Assembly (NCBI GenBank): GCA_029747585.1
Contig: JAPEVF010000079.1
Coordinates: forward strand, 55,768-119,767
Source: Pleurotus djamor
Lineage: Eukaryota; Basidiomycota; Agaricomycetes; Agaricales; Pleurotaceae
Direction of reading: 5' to 3'
Length of the DNA stretch: 64,000 nucleotides
Position numbers and translations under genes: made by a program. This document shows, piece after piece, positions 16,013 through 28,243 of the stretch; the stretch's first letter is position 1, and the number at the start of each line of letters is the position of its first letter. A model generated the notes under the pieces. That model was not told the DNA's origin. It saw only the letters and a list, made by a program, of their open reading frames with translations, and searched no databases.

Positions 16013-17605
16013 TTCACTAAGTACGCAAAAAGGAGTAAGAAGAGAAGGTCGAGGTGAGAGGTGAGATCTTGAGAGGGAAGCTGAAGCCGATGAAGAAACC
16101 TATTACGCTGGAGTCTTTTAAAGCTTTGGAGGCATCATAAATAGCGAACCACTCACTCGGATGACTCTCAAGCGTGGCGTACATGTCTAGCACATCCATC
16201 TCACACTCAACTTAGAGATCGCCAGCCAAAGCTACATCGAAGAGATGCGCATCGCTGCGGAAACCGATGCGATAGCAATTCGCACATTATGATTGGATGT
16301 ACCAAGTAGAAGGGAGTTGGCGTGTCAGGATCTTCGAGCAACTTGTTGAGAACATGGGAATGCATTTGCTGATATGTGGCAGCGGTGGGAAGGACAAAGG
16401 AAATTTATAGACCGACGGCAATACTACATCCTTGGTGAATAATGTACGTGGTGTTACCCCGAGTAAGCGTAAAACCAGTGAGGGAGAGCGACAAGCGTTG
16501 ATAGAATGTGTTTAAATCATATCATCGAGATATAGGACAACAAAATTGAGGCAAGGGAAACATTGAACCCGCGCAAAGAGAAAGAAGACATTGAGTGGTG
16601 AAATTTGAAACCCCGGAGAAAGCGCACAGTAACGTCGTAGAAAAAATTCTTTGTGCATCCCAGCGTCTACTGAAGCGTTCCCCGAGTCATTCCCCGAGCA
16701 AGGGGCGAAGCTAACCGATCTATCGTCGCAGATACAATCCGGATATTAGTGTGAGACGACGACAGCGAAGGCAACCATGTGACAGCAGTGTTGACAAGAA
16801 AATGATGAAAGTGACCTCGTGGAGTGCTGCGGACGTTGTGAAAAGTCGCATGAGAGATGAAGGCAGTCTAGAAAACGGGGTGGAAACCCGCTACAAGGAA
16901 AAAATATTGCAAATTGAGCGCGAAAGGTTCTGATGGAGTGCACCAGATCCTGGGCGACGACGGCGATGAGGATAAATTGGTCGCGATGGGAGATAAGCCA
17001 CGACGACGACGGCCGCCGAAGATATCCAGATGGATTCAAGTCTTATTCCCGACAAGCGTTATGAGGGTACGGCAGGTTTAGTAAGACAGCAGAGTCAGTG
17101 ATGACGAGCGTCGACAAGCAAAAGTGTAAGGAGGAATTGGGGTAATTCATAATGGAGGAGGGTTCATACGGTTGAGTGAGAAGGCTGCCAGTGTCGCAGG
17201 CGACGTCGGAGTCGGCTACGAGGGGAAGAGTGGACAACGGGAAGTGAGAAGTTGGGGGGAGAGGAGGGAAGGTGGTTGCAATCTTGGATGTGAGGTATTT
17301 GTGCGTTTTCATCACTGTGGCGTGGGAGCTGAGTCAATTCTCCGATTGGCTCAGAGCACCCCTGATCTGACAGTTTGCACTCAGGAGCTCTCAGGGGGTA
17401 AGATGATTGAACTCCGCGGCGCCGCGACCATCATGAACCCATTTCTGTTCGGTGTTCACAAGAGATCCAGGATCCAGATTGTGGCTTTGCGTCTCCGCTT
17501 CAATCACCTTGGGGGTCACCTAAGTAGGATGGTCGGTGAGTCTTTCCTTTCCCTCGATAACCATAACATCTGGTTGTCTGCGAGTAGCAAATCCAACGCT
17601 CAGAA
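16013..17605. other. Long intergenic region between divergent genes
   Basis: About 1.6 kb between the divergently transcribed b561 and type I membrane protein genes. Minus-strand frames at 16746-17039 and 17043-17315 and a plus-strand frame from 17172 are open. None has recognisable motifs, and the last simply runs into the upstream side of the next gene. I see no supported gene. Confidence 0.4.
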
Positions 17606-18644
17606 CATGCGCCTCCCTCGCAACCTGCTCACTGCCTGCGCCTGGTCTCTCTCCGCATCCCTCGTCCACCATGTTGGTGGGATCGCCGTCTATCCTCGTG
17701 CCGAAGAGGAAAACGGCAGCGCTCTCGTCAATGTCAATATTACCCTCGACAACAGCTTGATGCAGGATTCCCCTGCTTCTACAAGCTCTTTGGCAGGCTT
17801 GGTATCCATCAACTTGACGGGCACCTGGACAGCATCCCCTCCCGCCGATCAGGCCTATGCCTACGGGGGATCCTACCTCTGGACCTCGGATCCCACCGCC
17901 AAAGCAGAGCTCAAGTTCAACGGTAGGCAGCACCTGTTCAATGAGAAATACAGTTTCTGATCACGAAATACAGGAACGTCTATATACTACATGTCCCCTC
18001 GCTTTGATACCGTCCCGTCGTTGACGTTCATGTCCGAGATCCAAGTAGACAACTACCCTCGCGTACTCGTCAACCTCGGATCGACCAACTCTTCCCCCTC
18101 CATGTCTGTCACAGGAATCCACCCCAACACTGCTTCGACCATCATGTGGAGTCGTTCAGGCCTCAATTTCTCCCGCGAACACACTCTTACCTTGACCATG
18201 GCACAAGGTGCTCAATACGCCATCCTCGATACTTTTATCTACACAGCCTTCCTTGCGCCAGGTGATCCCCGCCTACCTTCTGCCTCAGCCGACGGTTCAT
18301 CCTCATCTACTACCCAACCCTCCCCTTCGAGTTCTTCCAATTCCTCATCATCACCGTTGTCGAAGTCGGTTCGCATCACTCTCATCACCCTAGCCAGTGT
18401 CCTTCTGGCTTTGCTTGTGTATGTCGCCTATCGATTCATACAAGCAAGGGGGAAACGAGGCGATCGAAACCGAGATGCAGCGGACGGAGTGAGGAGATGG
18501 GTAGATATGAGATGGGTGAATGCAAGCCGAACCAATCTACCAGGTCGAGTAACAGATGTTGGTGCTGTTGCTGGTGCTGGAACGCGGGATGACCATCCAG
18601 GAGATATAAAGGTGTTCAAAGAAGTTAAGAGCATGCAGCATTAG
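17606..18644 (+). CDS. Type I single-pass membrane glycoprotein, unknown function
   Basis: Not a family I can name. Order: an N-terminal leader (MRLPRNLLTACAWSLSASLV), then an extracellular part of about 200 residues with many N-glycosylation sequons (NGS, NIT, NLT, NST-like). Next are a Ser-rich stalk (SSSSTTQPSPSSSSNSSSS), one transmembrane helix (ITLITLASVLLALLVYVAYRF) and a basic/acidic cytoplasmic tail of about 70 residues. One intron (about 17922-17971) splits the codon for Gly in FNGTSIYY. The design (beta-sandwich-like ectodomain, Ser stalk, single helix) recurs in many Agaricomycete surface proteins. I chose the ATG at 17606 because it directly precedes the leader; the open frame extends further upstream without conserved features. 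Surface location is inferred from the layout. Confidence 0.77.
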
Positions 18645-19360
18645 TTTGCATGTTCTTTCCTTTTCCGGAGATCCACACTCCATACGAGTACGACCGTGTT
18701 CTCTTTTCCTTCTTCCCTTCTTCAAATTACTTGCACCCAGGTAGCGTTCAATATTTGACGTTGAACATTCAATATTCAATGTTTAACCCTTGATGATGAT
18801 GCTTTGGTAGTGACTACTCTATGCCTCTTGATGACTTCGAATTGGTTCTTCTGAAGATTAGGGGCCAATCAGGGGATCCCTTTGCGACGTCCACAAGCGT
18901 CATTGACGCCGTCCTCGTTCTCCAAGACGAAGCTCGTGCAAAAGGGTCTCCTCGTCAGACCACCCGCGCTATAGGCGACAAGACGCCCAGATATACAAAC
19001 TCAGAACGTAAAGAACAGTTAGAAGTGGAAATGATACAATAAAACCTAGTACAACCCTAAAAAATCAAACAAACCCGTCTGTCGGAAACACCGCAAGAAA
19101 AAACGAACACACAAAGCAAAGAGTTTAACAGAAAGCCCAAAAATATGATCCACGAAAACGCTATAACAATGAGTCCCAGCCTCCACTACGCCCTTCAACT
19201 TGGTGGCACTAATATCCACAAGAGGGGAATAAACGCGAGCCTTTGAGCCTACAAGGCGGACGAGACGGAACATCGAAGTTCATGTATGTTTCAGAGTTCT
19301 TCGTCGTCGATGACTCTTTTTCTTTTTCCTTATCCATTTACTTTCATCATCCTGTGCCTC
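18645..19360. other. Intergenic between convergent genes
   Basis: Contains an imperfect palindrome near 18757-18784 (gttgaacattcaatattcaa and its mirror). An open frame of 73 codons at 18821-19042 has no known motif. No supported gene. Confidence 0.4.
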
Positions 19361-22300
19361 CTATTCTCTCCTTCTAACGATCACCCCACCCGGCAAAATC
19401 CCCAAAGCCATCCCAGCCCCGCTATTGATCACACCGGCAGCCCTTCTCGGTGTCGTCGACACAGGCTCAGGCAACGCCGCCGCCGAGGCGGAGATAGTCG
19501 TAGTCCCAGCAGACGTAGAAGTAGAATGAGACGGCTCAGAAGTATATGAGTAGGTCGACGATCTCGAGGGTGGCCTTGAACGAGGTTTGACATGATGCAT
19601 ATTGAACCGAGATGTTGATGGGGAGGGACTGTGTAACGTTGGGCCACTATAGCAGGACGCATCATATCAGTGATGCTGATCAAGATGGAAAGGGTACGGA
19701 AGATGACTTACTGAGCGTTCAACGTTGGACCACCAGTCAACCTAGCGAAATTACTAGGGAACAGAGGATTGCCTGGAGCTCTGTTCCCAAGATCCAAACT
19801 GCTCATACTCCCCACGCTGCCATGACTACTCCGTCTGGAAGACATGCCCATCCCGGCATACCCTCCGAGCCCAGTAAACCCAGCAGACAACGGTCTCCCA
19901 CCAGCGCTATACGCATATGCAGAAACTCCCCTCCCTCCGCCGGAAGACAACCCACTCGAGGACGAAGGTCGAAGGTTATGCAACGATCCTGACGAATTCG
20001 ATCTCTGCACGCCGCCAAACGAACCAGAAACACCATGACTTGAAGAGGACGAAGGCGGTCCGGGCACAGATGCGCCGGATGGGAGGGTGAATTCAGGCGC
20101 GAAGAACCCAGAGCTTTTGCCGAGGGATAGAGAAGAAAACGATGCTGATCGACCGTGGGCTAAGCCACTGGTAGATGACTGGGACGTATTTAAAGCTTGA
20201 TGCGCGTCGTAGACGTTCGTATGGCCAGGACCCACAGGGGGTAAGGGAATTCCACCTGTAAGGTGGAAGCGTGTCAGTGAAGATGTTACCAAGAAGAAAC
20301 AATGAAAGAGGAGGCGGAGGGGAGAATCAGGCGAGTCGAGTAATGTAAACATTCATGCAGCCAAGAAGGCCGAATATCAGTTTACTTTTCGTCATCATGA
20401 CTGATAGCAAACCCAGATACCAAGAACAGGGACTACAACCGACTCACCAGCCATAGCTATTGGACTGGCATTGACGCTGACAGCGCTCAGTAAAGGGCTT
20501 CCGGTGGGGTCTTGAGGAACTGGGGTGGTCTTGATCTGCAACCCTTGAATTCGCGAGGGATATACGAGATCAGGATCATTCTGCATTTCTCTGAGCTCAC
20601 GAAGCTGTCGCTCTTGCGCGAGCTCGGCAGCGATTTGTTCTTGGGTTTTTTCTTCCTCAACAGGAGGATCAGTCGGCGCTGAGGAAACGAAATGAATTTG
20701 CCGTCAGCATCAACGTGTGGATGTAGATGTGTTGTTTACTAACCGTCAACGTTCACACTGACTTCCTCCTCTTCCTCCTCCTCCTCTTCACCAATATCTT
20801 GCAATCCATCAATGCTATTTGACATAGAGGTACTTCCGCCAGGTGTAGATTCTGGGGCGGCGGCAGGGGTAGGCAATAAGAGCGGTTCAATTGATACGCC
20901 AGTGAGGGAAGAGACACTATCACTGATACTGTTGATTGTTGGAGAATCCTCTGGATGACCTGAAGTGGAGGATAAAGGACGTTAGTATATATATGCAAAT
21001 CACGGTTGAATGTTAATGGCGCAGAGAATAGCCGATGATGATCTAGGTTAGTCACTGGTCCGAAGGCACCAATTAACAAAGGCGAAATCCAGTACTCGTG
21101 ACGCAGCACGAACAGATCTAGGCAGAGGGCTGGAAAGTATAACTAAGGTAAATATACTCACCTCCGCCCAAGCTCTTGAGACTAGCTCCACCGATGCTAC
21201 CGATGCTATTTCTTCTAGCCCACACAGGCGAGTCCATTACAGCATCCCAATCCTCCCAATACCCATAAGCCTTTCGGCCCCCATCTTCCTCAATTTCTTC
21301 GGTGTCAACGGCCTCATTATCAGCGCCAGCAGCAGGCTCAGCTGACGGTCCAGGTTCAGTGGTCGATCGACGGTTACGGCTTCCTCGCGACATCACGATG
21401 CCATCAGACTCTTCTCCGTCATCTCTCGGTTTCCAGTTGAGATAATAATGTTCCAAATCCGGGACATCGACATCCAGTTCGACTGGTACTCCAAGAGCCC
21501 CCTTTAACCTCTCCCATATCAGCTCTGAATGCGACATCATACATTTACGGACGAGAATGATGAATAGGAAGTCGGGAACGAGTGGGCGTGGGGCTGTCGT
21601 TAAGAAGGTCGTTAAATGCTGGAAAGTCCAATGAAGAGGATTGTTTGGGATGTCACGCAGTGAGACACCATGGGATTGTGTGGTGTTTCCCGGGAATGGG
21701 GAGGTCGATGTTGAGGATACAGAAGAGGAAGGGGTATGCGTTGATGGAGGTATAGGTGATGATGGTATGGAGCTAGCACTAGCTCCGGGTTGCTTAGGGA
21801 AAGTTTGAGCCAAAAGCGCGAGAAGTTTCGATGACGGCGGATTAGCTACGAGGGTAGAAACCTCTGCTGGCCTGTCGATGAAGGGAAGGTAGATGTCATC
21901 TGGTAGTGGTGTGAACGTTGCCGGCGCGGTCCCTGCTGAGGCAGCTGAGTTGAGTGCAGAAAGAGAAGGAGACGGAGAAAAGTCGTAAGAATTTCGTGAA
22001 GGAGACTGGTTCCTCGNCTCCCGGCGATTGGGGGCGACCTGAAGGGGTCATGGCTGCAATGGACGGTGGCGGCACGCTCGGATCCGTTGATTGGCGAGCC
22101 AAGTCAACCAGCTGATCTGGAGTTAGCCTAGGTTTCTCTTTTAGCTGCTGGTGCTGCCTTGTATGTTGGTGGAACTGGGTCGGCGATGACGGTCTCAGAC
22201 GTGGCGACGAAGTGGGCGATGAGCGACCGTCGCTTGCCGCTGTTTCACTAGGCGCGTTCGGATTGCGATTGAACGAGCTAAACGCGAAACTCATGCGTTC

Positions 22301-22675
22301 TTGGCCACTGTCATGACTTCGCCGTCCATGACCATGATGATGACCGTGTCTCCTTGTTATGTGTGTCGAGGGCGGTTCCTGTAAGGTTATATTGGTGTAA
22401 CTTGGCTGAAACACATTGCCTGGCGACGAGGATGCTTGCGCCTGGGGCGGGGGGACGCGAACGATGGTGAGGATGGATGATGATGATCTGTTGGGATCGA
22501 TGTTGATGTGGGCATGCTTGCCGTAAGCATCTGATGCAGAGACTGAGCCACGACGGGTTGAGACAGGTTTGTGGATGGTTGTGGGCATCGTGGAGAACGA
22601 CGAGGACGATGATGGCGAGGATGATGGAGGGAGAGAGAGCGGAGGGATGAGTTGGTGGGGATCCAAAGTGGGCAT
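19361..22675 (-). CDS. Large low-complexity protein, unknown function
   Basis: Multi-exon gene with no enzyme motif that I recognise. It starts MPTLDPHQLIPPLSLPP at 22675 and is dominated by Ser/Pro-rich disordered sequence with His clusters (HHHGHGRRSH). The only folded-looking block is in the middle (about 21400-21700): SLRDIPNNPLHWTFQHLTTF and PRPLVPDFLFIILVRKCMM, followed by DLEHYYLNWKPRDDGEE. Further exons give an acidic run (GEEEEEEEEEVSVNVD), a coiled-coil-like EQIAAELAQERQLRELREMQ, and a Ser/Gly-rich C-terminus ending GILPGGVIVRRRE. At the N at 22017 the frame breaks: the sequence continues in another frame as NQSPSRNSYDFSPSPSLSAL, which is compositionally continuous, so a base error is likely. 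Possibly a regulatory scaffold; function not assignable. Confidence 0.72.
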
Positions 22676-23381
22676 TGAAGGGGATCGATGAAGGGGGTAT
22701 TAAGAATTGGGAAAGTCTCCCAAGTGCGGGGAAAGACGGTCTCGTATGAACGTGAGTAGCCTGAAAACATGATCACCGACTTACGTCACACCTGGTCCGT
22801 GCACGCAGAGACCCTTGCGTATTTACGTTTCCCCACACTTGCACACAGCCACCACCGCATCTCCCTTTAGCCTCCATGTCCCCGCGGAATCAATTCCACG
22901 ACCCAACGTCTGCGGCGTTTACGGCTCACCAAGTAACGTCCGACCGCCTGATTCATAGAAAAAATGCGCATGATGTAGCCACAATACAAACCCAAATTAG
23001 CCGGAATAACATATTCGCATGGCCACGGGACGATTCACTTGGAAGTTGGAACCCTGCGAGATGGCCTGCAGCTTCAGGAGGCTGGTGACACACTCCTACG
23101 TGCAAGTCGCCGTTGCGAGCGCTACTGCGATGGTGGTGGTAGCAGCGGAAGGGTGGGATGCAAGGCTCGAATCATCGTTGGGTGTGCTGAGTGAGTGACA
23201 GTGTCTAATCTTTACCCCACGTGATCGTTACTGCAGGTAGGTTTACTCAAGCTCCAGAGTATATTCAATGCAAGCTCTTACTCGCCTTATTATGTAACGA
23301 ATATTCGAGTGACCTACCGACCTCGGGGAAGCGCGCATCGGGCACTCGAAATCTGCACACTAGTGTCCTCTTCGTATTCTA

Positions 23382-23433
23382 CCGAGTGAATAGACTCGGG
23401 CGAAATGTATTCTGAACGAGTCTATTCACTCGG
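23382..23433. repeat. Perfect 17-bp inverted repeat (hairpin)
   Basis: Left arm ccgagtgaatagactcg (23382-23398) and right arm cgagtctattcactcgg (23417-23433) are exact reverse complements, separated by 18 bases. It lies in a gene-poor stretch. It could be a terminator-like structure, a decayed mobile-element end, or chance sequence kept by drift. Confidence 0.85.
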
Positions 23434-24681
23434 GAGGGCCGTCTGCGTCGGCAAAATCCTTGGTTGCCTCATTGTCGTTGAATTTGCAGTTGTAGCAAGT
23501 ACAAGTAGGTGCATACTTAGAAATAATAGTGAAGTCGACGAGCTAGCCCACGTAATCCATGCTCCCCATCATGACAACCGGTAGTGAAGCTTGAAGCTTG
23601 ACGGCTCTGCTTGAACTCGAAAAATTGAGGTGTTGACACCCAGGGTTGAACTCAGACTTCAATCAGCCAGATGCTCCCCCACAACGAATGTGCCAGCAAT
23701 TGCGGAAGTGCGCCGCTTTGCCGGCTACCGACGCTGGCCTCCATCCTCGATTGATCTTGAACCATTCCTTTCTCGATCGCGTCACCGCCCGTCCGTCCAG
23801 GTCGTTCTTGAGCATGGGGGTAATCCCATATGATGTCTCCACGATCAAAGAGCCGAGTGAGCTACACACACATGTAGGTTAACAATAGAGATTCAATGGA
23901 TAAAAGCGAAAATGTACACACTAGCGAATATGCAGGTGAAAGATTCAGCACGAGAGGCCGCGATGAGGGCGTTTCCCAGCGTAGCCTGGTAGGAAGCAGT
24001 CCCACTACTTCGAGAAGTGAGTAGGTTGAATGGGGGCGAGGGGCTAGTATGGTCCACGGGCGAATGTGGACAATCTTGAGCAACGAACACTCCATAGAAG
24101 GCGGTGACTCGAAATGAAATATTATGGCGTAGATGTCCGACTGACATACTTCGGGAATGTCAGATCCGAGCCATCCTCGCCCAGAATCAAGTCCAATCTG
24201 TTGGTAGTTGGTAGTGGTAGAGTTATGGTGGGATGTTCAGAATGGCATGGGGTCCTCGAGGGACTCAGAACCTGCTGAGAGGACTGACATGTCGAAGACC
24301 GAACCATCGGACACCATCGACAACGTCAATGCCACAATCCAGGACAAGGAAAATATTCCTCTCGGCCAACACTGGTTCCGCGATGAGTGCTGTGGCTAAA
24401 TCTAATGTCTGCGACTCAGGGCTATCCCTCTCTGAAAGAGTCTGAATCATGGACGAGGCTTGATCAAGGACAGCTTCATTCTTGTTTTCCCAGCAATCTA
24501 ACAAGTGTGTTGTTTCGTGAAAATTGGGAGATGAAGAAGCAGACACTTTGCTCCAGTACTATGGGGTGCGCACCTCTGAGTAGGTTGATCATGGGCGGCG
24601 TGTGGTTGGTGGACCGGTAGAGTGCGGTTGGGATCCATCGTTTCGTGTATTGGGAAGACGCAACGAGTAAACGATCAACGC

Positions 24682-24697
24682 GACGCGTCGACGCGTC
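24682..24697. promoter_or_regulatory. 16-bp palindrome with two ACGCGT (MCB-like) boxes
   Basis: gacgcgtcgacgcgtc is its own reverse complement and contains two acgcgt boxes (24683-24688 and 24691-24696). acgcgt is the MluI cell-cycle box bound by MBF-type factors in yeasts. No confident target gene lies next to it, so a regulatory role is only possible. Confidence 0.45.
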
Positions 24698-25448
24698 TTG
24701 ATCACAGCCCCGTGCCCGGGAGCTTGATGTGACTTCTACCTACCATACATGGAATGCCGTCTATGCCGAATTTCCAGCGGCCAGCCCCGACCGAACGACG
24801 ACCTCCAGCCAATAGGGTACATCAACTAGGCTCCCAGCCTCTATACAAAGAGGATCGACTGGCATCCTCCCGTCACTCATAGAGGCTGGAATTCGAGCCT
24901 ACCTTGCTTGCAAGAATCTCGCCCTGGTGCCCATATTTACATGGTTTACTCCAAAACGTAGCTTGTCTTCCCGATGTGAACTCCTCCTCGTCCCGCCCCC
25001 GGCCCGATGATTTTTCTCAGTGATCCTACGGCCCCGACGCTTCGCGCTCACATGCTGCTTCGTTGCTTCTGTTCGGAGCGTCCGAGTGGCTCGAACTGCT
25101 GTAATGGATGTTCTTCATCATGTGGACGAGTCGTTTACCGAGAACCCACCGACGTCGCCAGTATCCTTGAAAGGATCGCTCTCCTCTGAGGAACTTGTTC
25201 GAAAATGTTTGGCGAAAAATGCAACAATTCAACTGATGGGCCTGTGCAACGTCAATACCATACAAAGGTCGCACCAATTCCAAGCAATGCATCGCGAGAA
25301 GGTAAGGTTTCTTCATGTCTTTTCTTCACATCCTTCGAGACCACATGCTCATAAGAAGCTTGAACTCCACAGAAGCTATTGTTCGGCAAGGTCGTAGTGT
25401 CATGCCTCTTGTACAGCTTCTCATATGGTACTACTTCAAGTCGCTGGA

Positions 25449-25456
25449 TATAAATA
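25449..25456 (+). promoter_or_regulatory. TATA box of alpha-galactosidase gene
   Basis: tataaata lies about 57 bases before the ATG at 25506, a usual distance. Confidence 0.6.
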
Positions 25457-25505
25457 AGAGAAGCACCGTGCGTCGCTCTGATCTCTCATTCCTCAGTTCC
25501 AAGAC

Positions 25506-27528
25506 ATGCATAACAACCTACTTGCCTTTGTCCTCGGTGCGATTGCTGCTTCGCGGTCTGCATTGGCACAAGCTCCAGCCCCTACTACACCACCGTCAAA
25601 GCAGACCGGGAGACTTCCAGCACTTGGGTACGTAGAAACTACTCTTAACCGAACTCAATCACAGAATGTCGTGTACCCTAGATGGAATTCGTGGAATGCG
25701 TATCGTTGTGGTGCGACAAACCTCCTCTGACGCATGCTCCCATGGTTCTCAAGTGGCACAATCCCCTTTAGACATCAACGAGAGCAAGCTTTTGGCAGCA
25801 GCCAACCAATTTATCTCTCTCGGCCTCAAGGATGCTGGCTATGAATACGTTAACATCGACGTGAGGTTCCCAGATATCTCATCTGTTCGATGTGTTAACA
25901 TTTGATGTCAAGGACTGTTGGTCTGAATTCGACCGTGATGCAGTTACGGGAAGGATCGTACCCTCTGCGGTCAAATTTCCAAACGGAATCGCTAGTGTCG
26001 CAGATAAGATTCACGCTCTGAATCTGAAGATTGGTATATACAGGTTCGTCGGTTTCTTTTACTGCGATAACATTAGCGAACGTCGACGCTGACTTGCGAT
26101 TTAGTGATGCTGGGACGTTGACTTGCGCTGGGTACCCTGCTTCTCTTGGACGAGAACTCCTTGATGCGCAAACATTCAGCGAGTGGGGCATTGATTGTGC
26201 GTTTGCAAATTTGAGAGGCTATGACCGATCAGCTGACTCTACCTTTTGATCCCACAACAGATCTTAAATACGGTAAGACGAAACTGCGCTTCGTTGGAAT
26301 AGTCTCCGTTTGTGACGCTTCATCGAAGATAATTGCAATGTGCCGAGAAATTGGACGGATACTTCGGTGGGCCCTGTTTCAAGCGATGAATGGAACTCGT
26401 TCCTTACGTGATGTGATCATTTTGCAGGCCCCTCCAGGCGGCGACTGGTAGTAAGTGGACAGACTCCCTCACCATCTAACACTTCCGTCCTCACCATGAA
26501 TAACATCTACATAGTAACTCAAACTCAGGAATCAGATATCGACGCATGACGTGAGTTTCATACATAATTCTTCGAGAGTCTTAACATACTCACACTCATC
26601 CTAGGGATGCGTTGTCCAAACAATCGAGGCCAATTCAATACGACCTGTGTATCTGGGGTGATGCTAATGTCTGGGACTGGGGAGCCCGCGTGGTTAGTCG
26701 ACTCAGAACGTGCAACAGCCTCATGCTCACATTCGTTTTCTCTTATCAGGGCCACTCCTGGAGGATGTCCGGCGATTCAAGGTCAGTGTTCATCTCTGAC
26801 GAACAAAGCACTGAGAAAATTCAAACCATTATGGATTCAGCCCGACGTGGAACTATATTACCCAGATCATTAACATCAACGTCGCCCATTTGTCTTCGGT
26901 CGACTTTTTCAGTCACAACGATATGGATATGATGGAGATTGGAAATGGCGCGCTGACGATACAAGAGCAGCGTACTCACTTTGCCGCCTGGGCTTTCTTG
27001 AAGAGTCCCATTCTCCTGTAAGTGACGTCCGTGTCTGGGTTGTTTGACCAAGTCTGACAGGGTGTTTACGTTTACTTTAGGGGTACCGATGTGAGTATCG
27101 TATTCCTTGATCGTAGAATCCGAATTTTCTTACGCATCTCTCTGATAATTTTCCTCTAGCTCGACAAGTTGAACTCGACCCAAATATCCATCATCACGAA
27201 CAAGGAACTCCTGGCATTCCACCAAGACGCAACCATTGGTACCCCTGCCGCCCCTTTCACCGCACGTCCAGGGGCCCCAGTCACTTCGCCGCCTGAGTTC
27301 TTCGCTGGACGTTCTACGAAGGGGTCCCACGTGTTCATTATCAACACTAGTAACACAACCAGCACGAAGTCCTTCAACTTCAGCAACGTACCAGGCCTAG
27401 CGTCTGGCAGAAGGTTCCGAGTTCATGATATGTGGACTGGTGCCGATTTGGCTGGCACGCACACTTCGTCCTTCTCAGTCGCTGTTCAAGCTCATGATAC
27501 GGCCGCTCTGTTGATTCGGCCGGCTTGA
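25506..27528 (+). CDS. Alpha-galactosidase, GH27
   Basis: Secreted enzyme that removes alpha-linked galactose from galactomannans and raffinose-type sugars. The signal peptide [21 protein letters not shown] is followed by [17 protein letters not shown], the GH27 N-terminal signature, assembled across two introns. Then come [33 protein letters not shown], and EWGIDYLKYDNCNVP with the Asp nucleophile. The domain goes on through [37 protein letters not shown], and [15 protein letters not shown] with the second catalytic Asp region. The C-terminal beta domain runs from about 27160 to the stop and ends [11 protein letters not shown]. The nucleophile lies at a 12-nt micro-exon (26261-26272) whose last base is the first base of the Asp codon. 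No disabling lesion was found. About ten introns make simple ORF calls unreliable. Confidence 0.95.
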
Positions 27529-28243
27529 AAGAGGAGGGAAGATGGAGAAACGAGTGTCTGCGGGAAGTTGAAGTTGAAGCTCAAGCTCAAGCTGAGAAAG
27601 ACGTTTACTGTTCCAAGATAAAAATGTTCTGAACTACGAGAAATATAAAACGGTGAAAGCAGACCCATGTCGACGTAGAGCTCTTTGAAGTTAAAACAAC
27701 GGAAATAGTCAACTTGCGTCTGTGTCTATTCGAACCTCGCCCGGGACTCGCGTCAAGCTCGGGAGCTGTCGTAAGGCTTGCTATGCTGATACTTGGTAAC
27801 GGTACTTGAGGGACCGACGGCGACGACCCCAGTGGCCGCGAACCTTACGTCGAAAACACCAAGGCCGTTGCTGCGTGGGGCAAATAACTGAGTTGCGCAC
27901 ATCAACTACCTTCGTGAGACATCAACGTCGTAATCGCATCCCAGACGTACTCGTCGCGGAGGTATGAGGATAGCATTTAGCGACACAGCAAGTGGCAGGA
28001 GAGCTGAAGTGGCTGGCCTCCGAGTCGAAGATCCCTCTCACTTTAGAGAGTCTTGCATGAGCCAAAGATTAGCGGAAAACGTGTGTGGATGATGTGACGA
28101 TCACAAGGGCAAGCTGATGAAGGTGGAACAATGACTGTGTGGATTCGGGAATACAACAAGGGGTATTGTAACATTGACAGTCAGATACTAAAGCTTTTTC
28201 ATATAAGGATAAACACAAGCGACTAGCGCATAGACTCGATAAC
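27529..28243. other. Intergenic between convergent genes
   Basis: 3' flanks of the alpha-galactosidase and the second cellobiohydrolase. Starts with a short direct repeat (gttgaagttgaagctcaagc at about 27567). No supported gene. Confidence 0.5.

Larger units (their letters stand above)
22676..25448. other. Gene-poor region
   Basis: About 2.8 kb in which I can support no gene. Minus-strand frames between 23640 and 24620 are open but lack a start codon or a convincing splice pattern; one reads LDLATALIAEPVLAERNIF. The region holds a perfect hairpin at 23382-23433 and a 16-bp palindrome at 24682-24697, listed separately. Confidence 0.45.

Noticed and set aside
17520..17933. 137-codon minus-strand frame
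   Set aside because: Antisense to the first exon of the type I membrane glycoprotein, which has a leader, sequons and a fitting intron.
27566..27596. Short gttgaa/gctcaa repeats after the alpha-galactosidase as a satellite
   Set aside because: Only two or three imperfect units, too few to call more than local low complexity.
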